DNA of 64,000 bases from Dyella dinghuensis (GCF_003977615.1 NZ_RYZR01000008.1:62001-126000); one strand, 5' to 3'. Shown: positions 10,547-21,861, numbered from the stretch's first letter. The notes: generated from the sequence alone by a model not told the origin. Numbers and translations are program-made.

Positions 10547-12292
10547 ATGAACGCCATCGCCGCCGAGATCGTCTCGGCCGAGCACGATGCGCTGGTGCCG
10601 CCGCATGGCGGCGTACTGCGCGACTTGTACTTGCCTACCGCCGAGGCTGAAGCGCTTAAGCGCTTCAGCGCATCGCTGCCTCAACGGACGCTCAATCAGC
10701 GTCAGTTATGCGATCTGGAGTTACTGCTCAATGGCGGATTTTCGCCGTTGCAGGGTTTCCTTGGCCGCGCCGATTACGATCGCGTCCTTGCCGACATGCG
10801 ATTGGCCGACGGAACGCTCTGGCCGATTCCGATTACGCTGGATGTGAGCGAAGCCTTTGCGGCAAGTCTTTCGGCGAAAGCGCAGATCAGCCTCAACGAT
10901 ACGCAGGGAACACCGCTTGCCGTACTGACGGTCGAAGAGGTGTATTTTCCCGATCATATTGCGGAGGCGCGCGCGGTATTCGGAACGACGGACCGCACAC
11001 ACCCGGGTGTTGCCGAATTGCTCGATCGCACGGGACCTGTCTATCTCGGCGGCACATTGCAGGGTATTCAACAACCTTCTCATTACGATTTTGCAAGTCT
11101 TCGCCACAGTCCGCGTCATTTGCGCGAGTGGTTCCGGCAGCATGGATGGCATCGCATCGTGGCGTTTCAGACACGCAATCCGATGCATCGCGCACACCGT
11201 GAACTCACCTTGCGCGCGGCGGAGCAAGTGGGTGCGAAGCTGCTTATCCAACCGTCGGTCGGCCGCACAAAACCCGGCGATGTCGATCATTACACTCGCG
11301 TGCGCTGCTATCGCGCGCTCTTGAATCATTACCCAAAGGATCACGCAGCGCTCTCACTGTTGCCCTTGGCGATGCGCATGGGCGGTCCACGCGAAGCGCT
11401 TTGGCATGCCATCATCCGCAAGAATTACGGCGCCAGCCATTTCATCGTGGGTCGTGATCACGCTGGGCCGGGCAACGATACAAACGGCAGACCCTTCTAT
11501 GACCCCTACGCCGCACAGCAATTGCTGGCCGCGCATCGGGACGAGCTTGGTATCGAGATCGTTCCCTTCCCGGCGATGGTCTACGCGGCCAACCGCGACA
11601 CCTATCTGCCGCAGAACGAAGTGGATGCCAAGGACGAAGTTCGCGATATCTCCGGCACCGAATTGCGCCGCCGGCTGCATAGCGGCGAATCCATCCCGGA
11701 GTGGTTTACCTTTCCGGAGGTCGTCAACATTCTCCGCGAACGGCACCCCGCTAACGCACGCGAAGGATTCGCGCTGTTTTTCACCGGACTTTCCGGCTCG
11801 GGCAAATCCACACTGGCGCAAGCGGTGCTGGCGCGGCTGCTGGAAACGGGAAGCCGTCCTGTGACCGTGCTAGACGGCGATGAAGTGCGCAGGCATTTGT
11901 CGAAAGGACTGGGCTTTTCGCGTGAGGACCGCGATGCCAACATCACTCGCATCGGCTATGTGGCGAGTGAAGTGGTACGTCATGGCGGTATAGCGATCTG
12001 CGCACCGATTGCACCCTATGCCGGTGCCCGCGATGAAGCACGTCAACTCGTGCAGGCGCACGGACGCTTCGTGGAGATTCACGTATCCACACCACTGGAA
12101 GTGTGTGAGGCGCGGGATCGCAAGGGACTGTACGCCGCAGCGCGCGCCGGGAAGATCAAGGGCTTTACGGGTATCGACGATCCCTACGAAACACCTGCCT
12201 CTCCCGAGTTGCGTGTCGATACCAGTCAGCGCACGGTGACTGACGCTGCTGACGTCGTCTTTGCGTGGCTGAAAAGCGAGGGTTTGGCCTGA
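10547..12292 (+). CDS. sat-cysC: Fused sulfate adenylyltransferase / adenylylsulfate kinase
   Basis: Bifunctional enzyme of 581 aa. The first ~400 residues are a homomeric Sat-type ATP sulfurylase (RNPMHRAH at 210-217, GRDHAGPGND at 302-311) making APS from sulfate and ATP. The last ~170 are an APS kinase with an intact P-loop GLSGSGKS (414-421), the DGDEVRRHL motif and ISAPY-like CAPIAPY, making PAPS. Many gammaproteobacteria instead use the GTP-coupled CysD/CysN(C) pair, which is not in the window. The order Sat then kinase is as in fungal ATP sulfurylases, but here the kinase motifs look catalytic. It lies 56 bp after cysH and is probably cotranscribed. Confidence 0.93.
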   Translation: MNAIAAEIVSAEHDALVPPHGGVLRDLYLPTAEAEALKRFSASLPQRTLNQRQLCDLELLLNGGFSPLQGFLGRADYDRVLADMRLADGTLWPIPITLDVSEAFAASLSAKAQISLNDTQGTPLAVLTVEEVYFPDHIAEARAVFGTTDRTHPGVAELLDRTGPVYLGGTLQGIQQPSHYDFASLRHSPRHLREWFRQHGWHRIVAFQTRNPMHRAHRELTLRAAEQVGAKLLIQPSVGRTKPGDVDHYTRVRCYRALLNHYPKDHAALSLLPLAMRMGGPREALWHAIIRKNYGASHFIVGRDHAGPGNDTNGRPFYDPYAAQQLLAAHRDELGIEIVPFPAMVYAANRDTYLPQNEVDAKDEVRDISGTELRRRLHSGESIPEWFTFPEVVNILRERHPANAREGFALFFTGLSGSGKSTLAQAVLARLLETGSRPVTVLDGDEVRRHLSKGLGFSREDRDANITRIGYVASEVVRHGGIAICAPIAPYAGARDEARQLVQAHGRFVEIHVSTPLEVCEARDRKGLYAAARAGKIKGFTGIDDPYETPASPELRVDTSQRTVTDAADVVFAWLKSEGLA

Positions 12293-12301
12293 CGAAACGA
12301 T

Positions 12302-12327
12302 CTTCCTCCCCTGTTCGGGGGAGGAAG
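12302..12327. repeat. Single GC-rich palindrome after sat-cysC
   Basis: Arms CTTCCTCCCC / GGGGAGGAAG around a short loop, followed by AAAAAC. It lacks a T-tract on either strand in the right place, so it is not a good intrinsic terminator for the cys operon. The CTCCCC core resembles half of the paired palindromes at 27.1, 30.3 and 61.5 kb, so it may be a solitary or degenerate copy. Confidence 0.5.
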
Positions 12328-12392
12328 AAAAACAGCGTTACTGCCTGCAAGCGTGTGCAGACACCACTGATTACGAAAAGGCCGACGGGAAG

Positions 12393-13400
12393 TCAGGCCG
12401 CGCGTGTCGCCGCGCGCCGAACGTTGCGCTGCTGCAACTCGCTCCACAGCGGTGGCTTGGGCCAATGCGCGTCGGCGTGCCCTGCCACGACACGACGCAA
12501 CTCCGCGTCGTCGATCTGCGGCGCAACCAGTCGTGCGAGCTGTGCCACATAGCTACGCAGCACATGGTCGCGGCGCAGAACGAGCCAGCTGGTGCAGACA
12601 GGAAGCAGGTCGTCGATATCCAGCGCAACCAATTCGCGCGAATCGCTGGGTGCCAGCGCCATCTCGGCCAGAATGCCGACGCCAAGGCCGGCCAATACGT
12701 AGGTCTTGATCAGATCCGCGTCGGCGGAGGTGCAGGCAATACGCGGCGTGAATTCCGCGGCAGCGAATGCCTTGCGCAACGAGGACTCCGGCTGCAGCGA
12801 GGATTCGTAGCTGACCAGCGGATACTCCGCCAGGTCCTGAATGCGCAGCGGGCGATTGAGCTTGGCGAGCGGATGGCCGAGCGGCACGACCGCACGGCGA
12901 TACCAGCGGAACAGCGGCACGGCAATGCCGCCTTCCGGTGCGTTACCGCTAGTGCTGACGATGACCAGGTCCACCTCGCCGCTTTCGAACAGGCTGATGA
13001 TGCGGCCCTCGCCTTGCGGGCGAATGTGCACGCTCAGCTCCGGGTAGTGCTGCTTCAATCGTGCAATGGCTTCCGGCAGGACGAAGCGCGCCTGGGTGTG
13101 CGTGGTGGCCAGCGACAATTCGCCATGGGCCTCTTCGCGCAGATTCGCGGCCAACGCACGAATGTTGCGTGCCTCGTGCAGGATGCTACGCGCGCGTTCC
13201 AGCACCTGACCGCCCGCCGGGGTAACGGCGTCCAGGCTCTTGCCGCGCCGGGTGAACACCTGAAAGCCCAGCTCGCCCTCCAGCTGCTTGAGCTGTTTGC
13301 TGATACCCGACTGCGTGGCATGCACGTTGTCGGCGGCCATGGTGATGTTAAGGCCGGCGTCGGCGATGGCGACGATGTAGCGAAGTTGCGTGAGGGTCAT
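12393..13400 (-). CDS. cysB: LysR-family regulator of sulfur assimilation, CysB-like
   Basis: Transcription factor of 335 aa. The N-terminal winged helix-turn-helix (MTLTQLRYIVAIADAGLN... ATQSGISKQLKQLE) is very close to CysB/Cbl, and a periplasmic-binding-protein-like effector domain follows. In enterobacteria CysB activates cys genes and senses N-acetylserine. The start at 13400 has GGAG eight bases upstream and gives the CysB-type N-terminus; a longer frame adds 25 unlikely residues. It is convergent with sat-cysC and divergent from cysG, with candidate operator C between. Cbl is an alternative name, but the location favours CysB. Confidence 0.88.
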   Translation of the reverse strand: MTLTQLRYIVAIADAGLNITMAADNVHATQSGISKQLKQLEGELGFQVFTRRGKSLDAVTPAGGQVLERARSILHEARNIRALAANLREEAHGELSLATTHTQARFVLPEAIARLKQHYPELSVHIRPQGEGRIISLFESGEVDLVIVSTSGNAPEGGIAVPLFRWYRRAVVPLGHPLAKLNRPLRIQDLAEYPLVSYESSLQPESSLRKAFAAAEFTPRIACTSADADLIKTYVLAGLGVGILAEMALAPSDSRELVALDIDDLLPVCTSWLVLRRDHVLRSYVAQLARLVAPQIDDAELRRVVAGHADAHWPKPPLWSELQQRNVRRAATRAA

Positions 13401-13552
13401 GAGGTCGGCTCCAGGAAGGGTTGCATGCAGGGCTGTGCGTTGCGCATGGCGCAGCACATACAGCTCTGGCAACACCCTGGACGGCGCTTCATCACGATCT
13501 CCGGATACTGGACACTGGGAGCCAGTCGTCGTTCGACCTTAACACAGCGTTA

Positions 13553-13574
13553 TTTGGACGTCTATACATCTATA
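13553..13574. promoter_or_regulatory. Candidate operator C between cysB and cysG
   Basis: TTTGGACG-TCTATA-CATCTATA, in the 300-bp divergent region. The left arm and spacer repeat 13 bases of operator B exactly; the right arm is degenerate (5 of 8 positions symmetric). A TATAAG at 13571-13576 overlaps its right arm and could be a -10 element for cysG. The remainder of the 13401-13700 region shows no gene. Confidence 0.45.
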
Positions 13575-13700
13575 AGTCCCGCAGACTTTCGGCGATATCG
13601 CTATGCCTTCGAGCCATATCTTCGGGCTAAGCGGCCATTTCCACTGGAAAAATACTAGGGTTAGCGTGGTCGAACTCGCCGCCATTACTGAACTCGCACC

Positions 13701-15140
13701 ATGCAGCTGTATCCACTTTTCGCCGATCTGACCGACCGTTCCGTCCTCGTGGTGGGTGGAGGGGATGTTGCGGATCGTAAAGTTGCCATGCTGTTACGGG
13801 CCGGTGCCCGTGTGACAGTCGGGGCCCCGATGCTGGGTCCGGAGCTGCGCGAGAAGCTGCAACATGGACGCATCACGTATCGGCCTGGCGCTTATCAATC
13901 GGAGTGGCTGGACAACGTATGGCTGGTTATCGCGGCTACACGCTCACGGCCGCTGAATGCACGTATCGCCGCCGACGGTCATGCGCAACAGCGTCTGGTG
14001 AATGTGGTGGATGATCCGTCGCTTTCCAGTTTTCAGGTGCCCGCATTGATCGATCGATCGCCCTTGCTGGTAGCGATTTCGACCGGTGGCGTAGCGCCCG
14101 TTCTGGCGCGCCGCTTGCGCGAACGCATCGAGAGCTTGCTCGATCCCACGATTGGTTCGTTGCTGCAACTCGCGCAACGTTATCGCGCACGCATTCGGCA
14201 GCGATATGCCGATCTTGCTGCACGCCGGCGTTTCTACGATTGGTTGCACGATGGCCCGGTCAATGCGCTGATACGCGCAGCAGATCCCGTGCGCGCGGAA
14301 CGACAGCTGCGTGCTGCGCTATCCAGCGCCATCGAACCTACCAGCAAGGGCTCTGTTGTATTGGTGGGCGCCGGTCCCGGCGACCCGGGGCTGCTTACAC
14401 TGCGCGCGCTGCGTGCATTGAATGAAGCAGACGTCATCTTGCATGACGAACTCATCGGTCCGCAGATTCTCGATCTCGCGCGACGCGACGCGCTGCAGAT
14501 CGCCGTCGGTAAGCGCGGAGGCGGCACGCATACACCGCAGGAAACCATCCACGCACTTTTGCTGCAGCATGTGCAGGCCGGTCATCGGGTCATTCGGTTG
14601 AAAGGCGGCGATCCGTTCGTATTCGGACGCGGCGGCGAAGAACTGGCATTTCTGCGCAAGCATGGCATCGCATACGAAGTCGTTCCTGGCATCACGGCAG
14701 CCGCAGCGTGCGCGGCATATAGCGGCGTGCCGCTGACGCATCGCGACCATGCGCAGTCCGTGCGTTTCGTCACCGCGCATTGCCAGCAATCGCTTGACAC
14801 GCTCGATTGGCGCGATCTCGCACGCGAACGCCAGACGCTGGCCATCTATATGGGCGTGAGCCAACTCGATGAACTCACCCGACAGCTTTTGGCGCATGGA
14901 TGCGCCCCCAACACTGCATTTGCACTGATCGAGAACGGCTCGCTGCCAAACCAGCGAACGCTTACCGGTGCACTCCATGATTTACCGGCGCTTGCCAAAC
15001 GCCATGCCATTCGCGCACCTGCCATCGTGATACTGGGCGAAGTGGCGACGCTCGCCGATGCCTCGCACTGGTACGGCGAGCTGATCGGCAACCCTCCACA
15101 CCATCCGGCTATTCCACGCAATCTGGCCGACGCGGCATGA
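13701..15140 (+). CDS. cysG: Siroheme synthase CysG (multifunctional)
   Basis: Protein of 479 aa. The N-terminal precorrin-2 dehydrogenase/sirohydrochlorin ferrochelatase domain opens with a Rossmann motif ([18 protein letters not shown]). The C-terminal uroporphyrinogen-III methyltransferase begins with [19 protein letters not shown], followed by HDELI and the [13 protein letters not shown] loop. Together these convert uroporphyrinogen III to siroheme, the cofactor of CysI, so its place in the sulfur cluster is functionally coherent. No strong ribosome binding site is evident before the ATG. A peroxiredoxin gene follows 28 bp later. Confidence 0.95.
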   Translation: MQLYPLFADLTDRSVLVVGGGDVADRKVAMLLRAGARVTVGAPMLGPELREKLQHGRITYRPGAYQSEWLDNVWLVIAATRSRPLNARIAADGHAQQRLVNVVDDPSLSSFQVPALIDRSPLLVAISTGGVAPVLARRLRERIESLLDPTIGSLLQLAQRYRARIRQRYADLAARRRFYDWLHDGPVNALIRAADPVRAERQLRAALSSAIEPTSKGSVVLVGAGPGDPGLLTLRALRALNEADVILHDELIGPQILDLARRDALQIAVGKRGGGTHTPQETIHALLLQHVQAGHRVIRLKGGDPFVFGRGGEELAFLRKHGIAYEVVPGITAAAACAAYSGVPLTHRDHAQSVRFVTAHCQQSLDTLDWRDLARERQTLAIYMGVSQLDELTRQLLAHGCAPNTAFALIENGSLPNQRTLTGALHDLPALAKRHAIRAPAIVILGEVATLADASHWYGELIGNPPHHPAIPRNLADAA

Positions 15141-15168
15141 CCCGCTACAACCGTTGACGGAGATCTCC

Positions 15169-15810
15169 ATGAGCCTGCAATTGGGCGAAATCGCCCCCGA
15201 CTTCACTCTCGACTCCACCGAAGGCCCGATCGAGCTGCACGATTACATCGGCGACCATTGGCTGATTTTCTTCTCGCACCCGAAGGACTTCACACCGGTG
15301 TGCACGACCGAGCTCGGTGCGTTTGCCCGTCAAAAACCGGCGTTCGACAAACGCCATACGAAGCTGCTTGGGTTGTCGGTCGACCCGGTTAGCGAGCACA
15401 AGAAGTGGATCAAGGATGTGGAAGACGTCGGCGGTACGGCGGTGAACTATCCGATCCTCGCCGATCCGGACCTCGCGGTGGCCAAGCTCTACGGCATGTT
15501 CCATCCGAAGGCGGACCCCAAGCTCACGGTGCGCTCGGTTTTCATCATCGATCCACAGAAGAAGGTGCGCCTGACCCTGACCTACCCGCCGAGCGCCGGC
15601 CGCAATATCGACGAGATTCTGCGCGTGCTCGATTCCCTGCAGTTGACCGACGGCCGCAAGCTGACCACACCGGTGGACTGGCGTCCGGGCGACGACGTGA
15701 TCATCGCGCCGTCGGTCTCCGACGACGACGCCAGGCAGCTGTTCCCCGAGGGCTGGCGCACCTTGAAGCCCTATCTGCGTTTACTGCGGTTCAGCAGCAC
15801 ACAACACTGA
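15169..15810 (+). CDS. 1-Cys peroxiredoxin (Prx6 family)
   Basis: Thiol peroxidase of 213 aa that detoxifies hydrogen peroxide and organic hydroperoxides. The peroxidatic cysteine lies in FTPVCTTELG (about residue 45), and it is the only cysteine in the chain, so the enzyme works by the 1-Cys mechanism. The C-terminal extension (residues ~155-213, with TTPVDWRPGDDVII) is typical of Prx6-type enzymes. The start at 15169 has GGAG six bases upstream; the longer frame begins in the untranslated gap. A strong hairpin terminator follows. Confidence 0.93.
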   Translation: MSLQLGEIAPDFTLDSTEGPIELHDYIGDHWLIFFSHPKDFTPVCTTELGAFARQKPAFDKRHTKLLGLSVDPVSEHKKWIKDVEDVGGTAVNYPILADPDLAVAKLYGMFHPKADPKLTVRSVFIIDPQKKVRLTLTYPPSAGRNIDEILRVLDSLQLTDGRKLTTPVDWRPGDDVIIAPSVSDDDARQLFPEGWRTLKPYLRLLRFSSTQH

Positions 15811-15837
15811 AAACGCCGCAAGACCTTGCTTGAGGTC

Positions 15838-15874
15838 AAAAAGACCGGGGCGCCACATGCGGCCCGGTCTTTTT
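15838..15874 (+). terminator. Intrinsic terminator after the peroxiredoxin gene
   Basis: Stem AAAAGACCGGG / CCCGGTCTTTT with a 13-base loop and a T-run, 28 bp after the stop codon. The A-run on the other side would let it act in both directions. It separates the sulfur cluster and peroxiredoxin from the next gene. Confidence 0.85.
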
Positions 15875-16006
15875 CGCACCGTTTTGATGATCCGCATGTA
15901 CTGGCGATCTGAACCCGGAGCAACACCTTTGGCCCGGGTGCCAACCGATTCATGTCAGTAACGTTACAGTCCACACCCCACGGAACGATCGACTGTCCGG
16001 ACTGTT

Positions 16007-17908
16007 ATGAGCCCCGTCTCCCCGACACCCCTTTCGACACAAGCCAAGCTCGTGCGCACCGCCGTAGTGCTCGCGATGATGGCCGGGTTCGTGCTGCTCA
16101 CCGGCTTGCTCGATGGTAATGACGGCGTCGCCGCATCGCAGCTGATCGCGCAGCCCACGTTCCCGCTGGCCAATGCCATGCCCGGGCTGATGCTCGCGCT
16201 GCTGTTGCTGGTGATCACACGACGAGCGTTTCTGTCTTTTGGGTTGGCGTATCTGGCGCAGGTCGTTGTGTATGGCGTGAATTCGCTGAAAGTCGCGAAC
16301 CTCGGCACACCGCTGGTGCCGGCGGATTTCCGCATGGTCGGACAGCTCGGCAAGGGCGGCATGCATGTGCTGGGCAGCTATCTGCCGCACAGCCCGTGGC
16401 CTTATCTGGGCCTGATCGCAGGCGTCGCATTGATTGTGGCGCTGTGGCGTTTCGAACCGCCGCTGCTTCAGCGACGCACCGGCGGCAAGCGTGTGATCGC
16501 AGGAAGCATTCTTGCCGCGACATTCGGCACGTTGCTGTTTGGCGTGCCGGGATGGGGAAGCCTCTACAACGGGCACAAACTGTGGCTTGAACCCTGGTCG
16601 GCGGCGGCAACAACCAGTCATTCGGGCCTGGTGAGTTCGCTGGTGATGTTCCATCTGCAGGATCGCCACACCAAGCAGAAAGTCGATCCGGCTGCGGTGA
16701 CGCAACTGCTGCAGACCACGGGTGATGCGGTGCGTGCGCGCATGCAGACGACGCCCGATCCGAACACGGCGCTTCCCGACATCGTGGTGGTGCAAAGCGA
16801 ATCGTTCTTCGATCCGGGCATCATGCGTGGTTACGAGAATGCCGATCTCACGCCTAACCTGAAACGTCTCGCCGCGCAGGGTATGAGTGGGCCGTTACAT
16901 GTACCCACTTTCGGTGGCGGCACCATTCGCACTGAATTCGAAGTACTGACAGGCCTGTCGCTGCGCTACTTCAACACCATGCAGTTTCCGTATCTGCAGT
17001 TGAACAATAAGGTCGTGCCGAGCATGGTGCGCGTGTTGCGCTCGCACGGTTACGAAACGATCGCCATTCACGGCAACGATCCGACGTTCTGGAATCGCAA
17101 CACCGCATTCAAGGCGCTCGGTTTCGATCGCTTCATCTCGCAATCGGGTTTCCCCGCTGATGCGGCGATGGACGGCAAGTACATGGCCGACAGCGCGATG
17201 ACGGATGAAATCATGTCGCAGCTGAAAGACGCCGGGCCGCCGCAGTTTCTCTTTGCGATCAGCCTGGAAGCGCATGGTCCGTATGACGTGACGCCGAAGG
17301 ATGTTGCTGCACGCGATGCGATTGCCGTGCCGTCTGTCGTCGATGCCGCGCATAAGCAACAGGTGCAGACGTACCTGTATCACATGCAGCATGCCGATCA
17401 GGAACTCGGACGTCTCGCCGCACTGCTGGCCAAGCGCAATCGTCCGACGCTGCTGCTGTTTTACGGCGATCATTTGCCGGGTCTCGATGACGCCTATCGC
17501 GAGACCGGCTTCGTCGACGGTCAAAGCATGTTGTCGCAAGCGGGCACGTGGCTGCTGATCGACCCGCGCAATCCGGGCAACATGCAACGCGTGGACATGG
17601 CCTCATGGATGTTGCCGGGCTTGTTGCTGGAACGCGCTGGCGTGCATGACGATGCGTATTACGCGCTGACTCAGGTACTGGCGCCGTCGCTGGCAGCACT
17701 CACGCGTGCACCGGGAGCAACGCCGCCGCCGATCGACGCACAACAGAAACAGTTCGATAGCGACATGGCAAGCGTGGCTGCGTTGCGCATGAGCGGCAAG
17801 CTGGACAAGCTGTTGCCGGCGAGCCTGTTGCCGCCCGCCACTATTCTGGCCCAAGGTCAAAGTACGGAGCCCACGTCTACGATGGGAGCGATGGGCATGC
17901 ACCATTAA
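16007..17908 (+). CDS. LTA synthase-like membrane sulfatase/phosphotransferase
   Basis: Protein of 633 aa with about four to five N-terminal membrane segments (to about residue 190) and a periplasmic alkaline-phosphatase-superfamily domain. That domain contains PDIVVVQSESFFDPG, FGGGTIRTEFEVLTG (the Thr is the expected catalytic nucleophile region), AIHGNDPTFWNR and LLLFYGDHLPG. This is the plan of lipoteichoic acid synthase and of MdoB/OpgB-type phosphoglycerol transferases. In a Gram-negative cell the likely job is phosphoglycerol or similar transfer to periplasmic glucan or lipid, but the substrate cannot be read from the sequence. It stands alone between two terminator-like hairpins. Confidence 0.8.
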   Translation: MSPVSPTPLSTQAKLVRTAVVLAMMAGFVLLTGLLDGNDGVAASQLIAQPTFPLANAMPGLMLALLLLVITRRAFLSFGLAYLAQVVVYGVNSLKVANLGTPLVPADFRMVGQLGKGGMHVLGSYLPHSPWPYLGLIAGVALIVALWRFEPPLLQRRTGGKRVIAGSILAATFGTLLFGVPGWGSLYNGHKLWLEPWSAAATTSHSGLVSSLVMFHLQDRHTKQKVDPAAVTQLLQTTGDAVRARMQTTPDPNTALPDIVVVQSESFFDPGIMRGYENADLTPNLKRLAAQGMSGPLHVPTFGGGTIRTEFEVLTGLSLRYFNTMQFPYLQLNNKVVPSMVRVLRSHGYETIAIHGNDPTFWNRNTAFKALGFDRFISQSGFPADAAMDGKYMADSAMTDEIMSQLKDAGPPQFLFAISLEAHGPYDVTPKDVAARDAIAVPSVVDAAHKQQVQTYLYHMQHADQELGRLAALLAKRNRPTLLLFYGDHLPGLDDAYRETGFVDGQSMLSQAGTWLLIDPRNPGNMQRVDMASWMLPGLLLERAGVHDDAYYALTQVLAPSLAALTRAPGATPPPIDAQQKQFDSDMASVAALRMSGKLDKLLPASLLPPATILAQGQSTEPTSTMGAMGMHH

Positions 17909-17934
17909 TCCGCATGTAACCCATATGCATTGCA

Positions 17935-17963
17935 AGGGCTCTCGCTAGAGGGCCCATTTCGTT
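17935..17963 (+). terminator. Weak terminator-like hairpin after the LTA synthase-like gene
   Basis: GGGCTCT and AGAGGGCCC can pair with a small bulge and are followed by ATTTCG. The U-run is short, so this is a weak candidate. The rest of the 17909-18192 gap shows no convincing gene. Confidence 0.3.
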
Positions 17964-18192
17964 TCCGGCACGTCGTTTCCGGCATGCGGAAGCATGAATG
18001 CTTAACGGCATCCTAAGACCGAGGTCAGAGCTTTAGGATTGATCCGATACTTTCTTGCGCGGGTTTTTGACGTAATAGGCAGGTGCCAGCGCATGGCACA
18101 TCGAGCCTTCGGCGGTGACGGATTCCTCGCCTTATTTGAGATAAATCGCTTAACCCGGGCTGCAACGGGTGCGCGGTTTCGCACCTGTGTAC

Positions 18193-18927
18193 ATGCCGAT
18201 GTTCAGTTCTTGCAGAAAATGGATGGCGTCACGCATTCCCTCTCCTCGCGCGCCTTACACGCTTGGCGCGTTGATCACAGGGTTGGCAGTGTGCTGGCTT
18301 GGCGTACCGCAGACGCATCTGCATGCTGCGGAGTCTTCGCAAAACAGCACGCAGTTGTTGCTACCACCGCCTAGCTATGCGGAGAAACCGTTCCTCGCCA
18401 CGACCGGTGCTTTTAGCAGCGCACAGGCGGCGCCATCGCCTTACTTTCGTGCGCAGAGGAAGCTCTACGGCGCACCCTCCGAAACATTCGATGCCACGCC
18501 GCTGCCGCCGGACGAGGTGGATCGATTTCATCAGCTTGATACGCAGATGCCGATCGCACTCGCGCGCATCACATCGCACTTCGGTCACCGGCACGATCCG
18601 TTCGGCAAGGGCGATGTATTCCATCGCGGCATCGACATGGCTGCGCCCGTCGGCACACCGGTACAAGCCGTCGCTGACGGCACGGTAATCAGGGCCAATA
18701 CGGATCGCCATTACGGCAACGTCGTCGTGATCGATCATCACAACGGCTATCACACGTTGTACGCACATAATTCGAAGCTGATGATCAAAGCCGGCGAACG
18801 CGTCAAGGTCGGCCAGACGATCGCTAAAGTCGGCTCGACCGGTCGCTCGACCGGCCCGCATCTGCATTTCGAAATTCATCGCAACGGCGAGCATGTGGAT
18901 CCGTCGCCCTATCTCGCTCGCATGTAA
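18193..18927 (+). CDS. M23-family metallopeptidase (LytM domain)
   Basis: Envelope peptidase-type protein of about 244 aa. An N-terminal hydrophobic segment (TLGALITGLAVCWLG) acts as signal or anchor. The C-terminal half is a LytM domain with HFGHRHDPF, FHRGIDMAAPVGTPV and GPHLHFEIHRNG, carrying the H-x3-D and HxH zinc ligands. Such proteins cut peptidoglycan cross-bridges or activate amidases. All zinc residues are present, so it is likely catalytic. The start is uncertain: in-frame GTG (18169) and ATGs (18193, 18199, 18223) are possible and none has a clear ribosome binding site. Confidence 0.85.
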   Translation: MPMFSSCRKWMASRIPSPRAPYTLGALITGLAVCWLGVPQTHLHAAESSQNSTQLLLPPPSYAEKPFLATTGAFSSAQAAPSPYFRAQRKLYGAPSETFDATPLPPDEVDRFHQLDTQMPIALARITSHFGHRHDPFGKGDVFHRGIDMAAPVGTPVQAVADGTVIRANTDRHYGNVVVIDHHNGYHTLYAHNSKLMIKAGERVKVGQTIAKVGSTGRSTGPHLHFEIHRNGEHVDPSPYLARM

Positions 18928-19017
18928 AGGCGGCCAACTTTGTGCGCGATGTATCGACACACACTCACGTACACACAACGAAGGCTCCTCAACGAAGAGC
19001 CCTCGCTGCAAACGCGT

Positions 19018-19494
19018 CTACGGCATACCGCCTTGATTGGTCAGAACATCGCCGACATCGAAATGGCCCAATGCGGTGGGCGACGCATCGCCTAAATCAT
19101 CGACACGCGTCCACGAATTGATCCAGCGGCCCTGCGAGTCGAATGACAACATGGTCGCGTATCGAACTTTGTGACGCTTGGGAAGCGCCGTACCGGTTTC
19201 AGGGGTGCGATCGTTGTTGACGTCTTGAGAGCGAATCTTGACGTACGCGATGACTTGATTTCCCGAAGGCGTACGCACTGCACCGACGGGCTTTCCTAGC
19301 ATGGTTTCGACCTGATCGAGCGTGGTGGCGCCCGCTTTGAACGAAGCGATCGTCTCAGGACTCACTGCGTACATCTTGGCGGGCGTAAGCGTCTCGCCCG
19401 ACGATTCGTTCTGCGCCGGTGCTGTACCGCCCGATGTGCTGCATCCTGCCAGTGCAAGGCTCGCAATAACGATCGCTGCCATGAACTTGTTCAT
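19018..19494 (-). CDS. Lipoprotein with BamE/SmpA-like domain
   Basis: Small lipoprotein of 158 aa. The signal peptide ends in the lipobox LALAGC, so the Cys near residue 17 would be lipidated. The central region (TTLDQVETMLGKPVGAVRTPSGNQVIAYVK) matches the beginning of the SmpA/OmlA (BamE-like) fold, which occurs in several outer-membrane lipoproteins. The start at 19494 has AGGAGG five bases upstream; the longer frame is unsupported. It does not look like the canonical bamE gene, which is usually near fur or recN. Its role is unknown beyond likely envelope association. Confidence 0.75.
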   Translation of the reverse strand: MNKFMAAIVIASLALAGCSTSGGTAPAQNESSGETLTPAKMYAVSPETIASFKAGATTLDQVETMLGKPVGAVRTPSGNQVIAYVKIRSQDVNNDRTPETGTALPKRHKVRYATMLSFDSQGRWINSWTRVDDLGDASPTALGHFDVGDVLTNQGGMP

Positions 19495-19741
19495 AGACCC
19501 TCCTGCAACGTTATTTATGTTGATTCCACTCACAGACATCAAAACCAGGAACGCGATGAGGTTTTTCTTTTCGCGGATCCGGCTTGTGTATGCGGGGGAC
19601 GTGGATGGAAGCCTCTCCCAAGCTGATCATCCAGCGGCTTCCGGCGTTCACAGTAAGACGGTGATCGGGAATATTCAACGGCTGTCGTTGAGGTGTCGCG
19701 ATGCAACACGAAGTCCTCTTTATTCGGCAAAAACTATGGAC

Positions 19742-19769
19742 AAAAGAAAACCCCGCTTGCGCGGGGTTT
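19742..19769 (-). terminator. Intrinsic terminator of groES-groEL
   Basis: Read on the minus strand, AAACCCCGC-GCAA-GCGGGGTTT is followed by a T-rich tail (TTTTCTTTTG), 31 bp after the groEL stop. The 19495-19799 gap otherwise shows no gene. Confidence 0.85.
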
Positions 19770-19799
19770 CTCGTAACACCTTGCGTTTGAGCGCAGGAC

Positions 19800-21792
<1,993 letters not shown>

Positions 21793-21861
21793 GGGAAAAA
21801 CTCCAGCTATGGCTTGAGGTTAGAAAAATTGGCGACCCCGTGGCCGGCCTCTGGAAGGCTG

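Noticed and set aside
12302..12327. Intrinsic terminator for the cys operon
   Set aside because: The stem is good but it is followed by A's, not T's, on the plus strand, and on the minus strand no T-run follows either; a repeat copy is more likely.
12465..13658. Plus-strand frame of 397 aa opposite cysB
   Set aside because: Shadow of cysB, whose minus-strand protein has clear LysR motifs.
18002..18184. Small minus-strand frame upstream of the M23 peptidase
   Set aside because: Sixty basic residues with no recognisable family, no clear ribosome binding site and no supporting neighbours.
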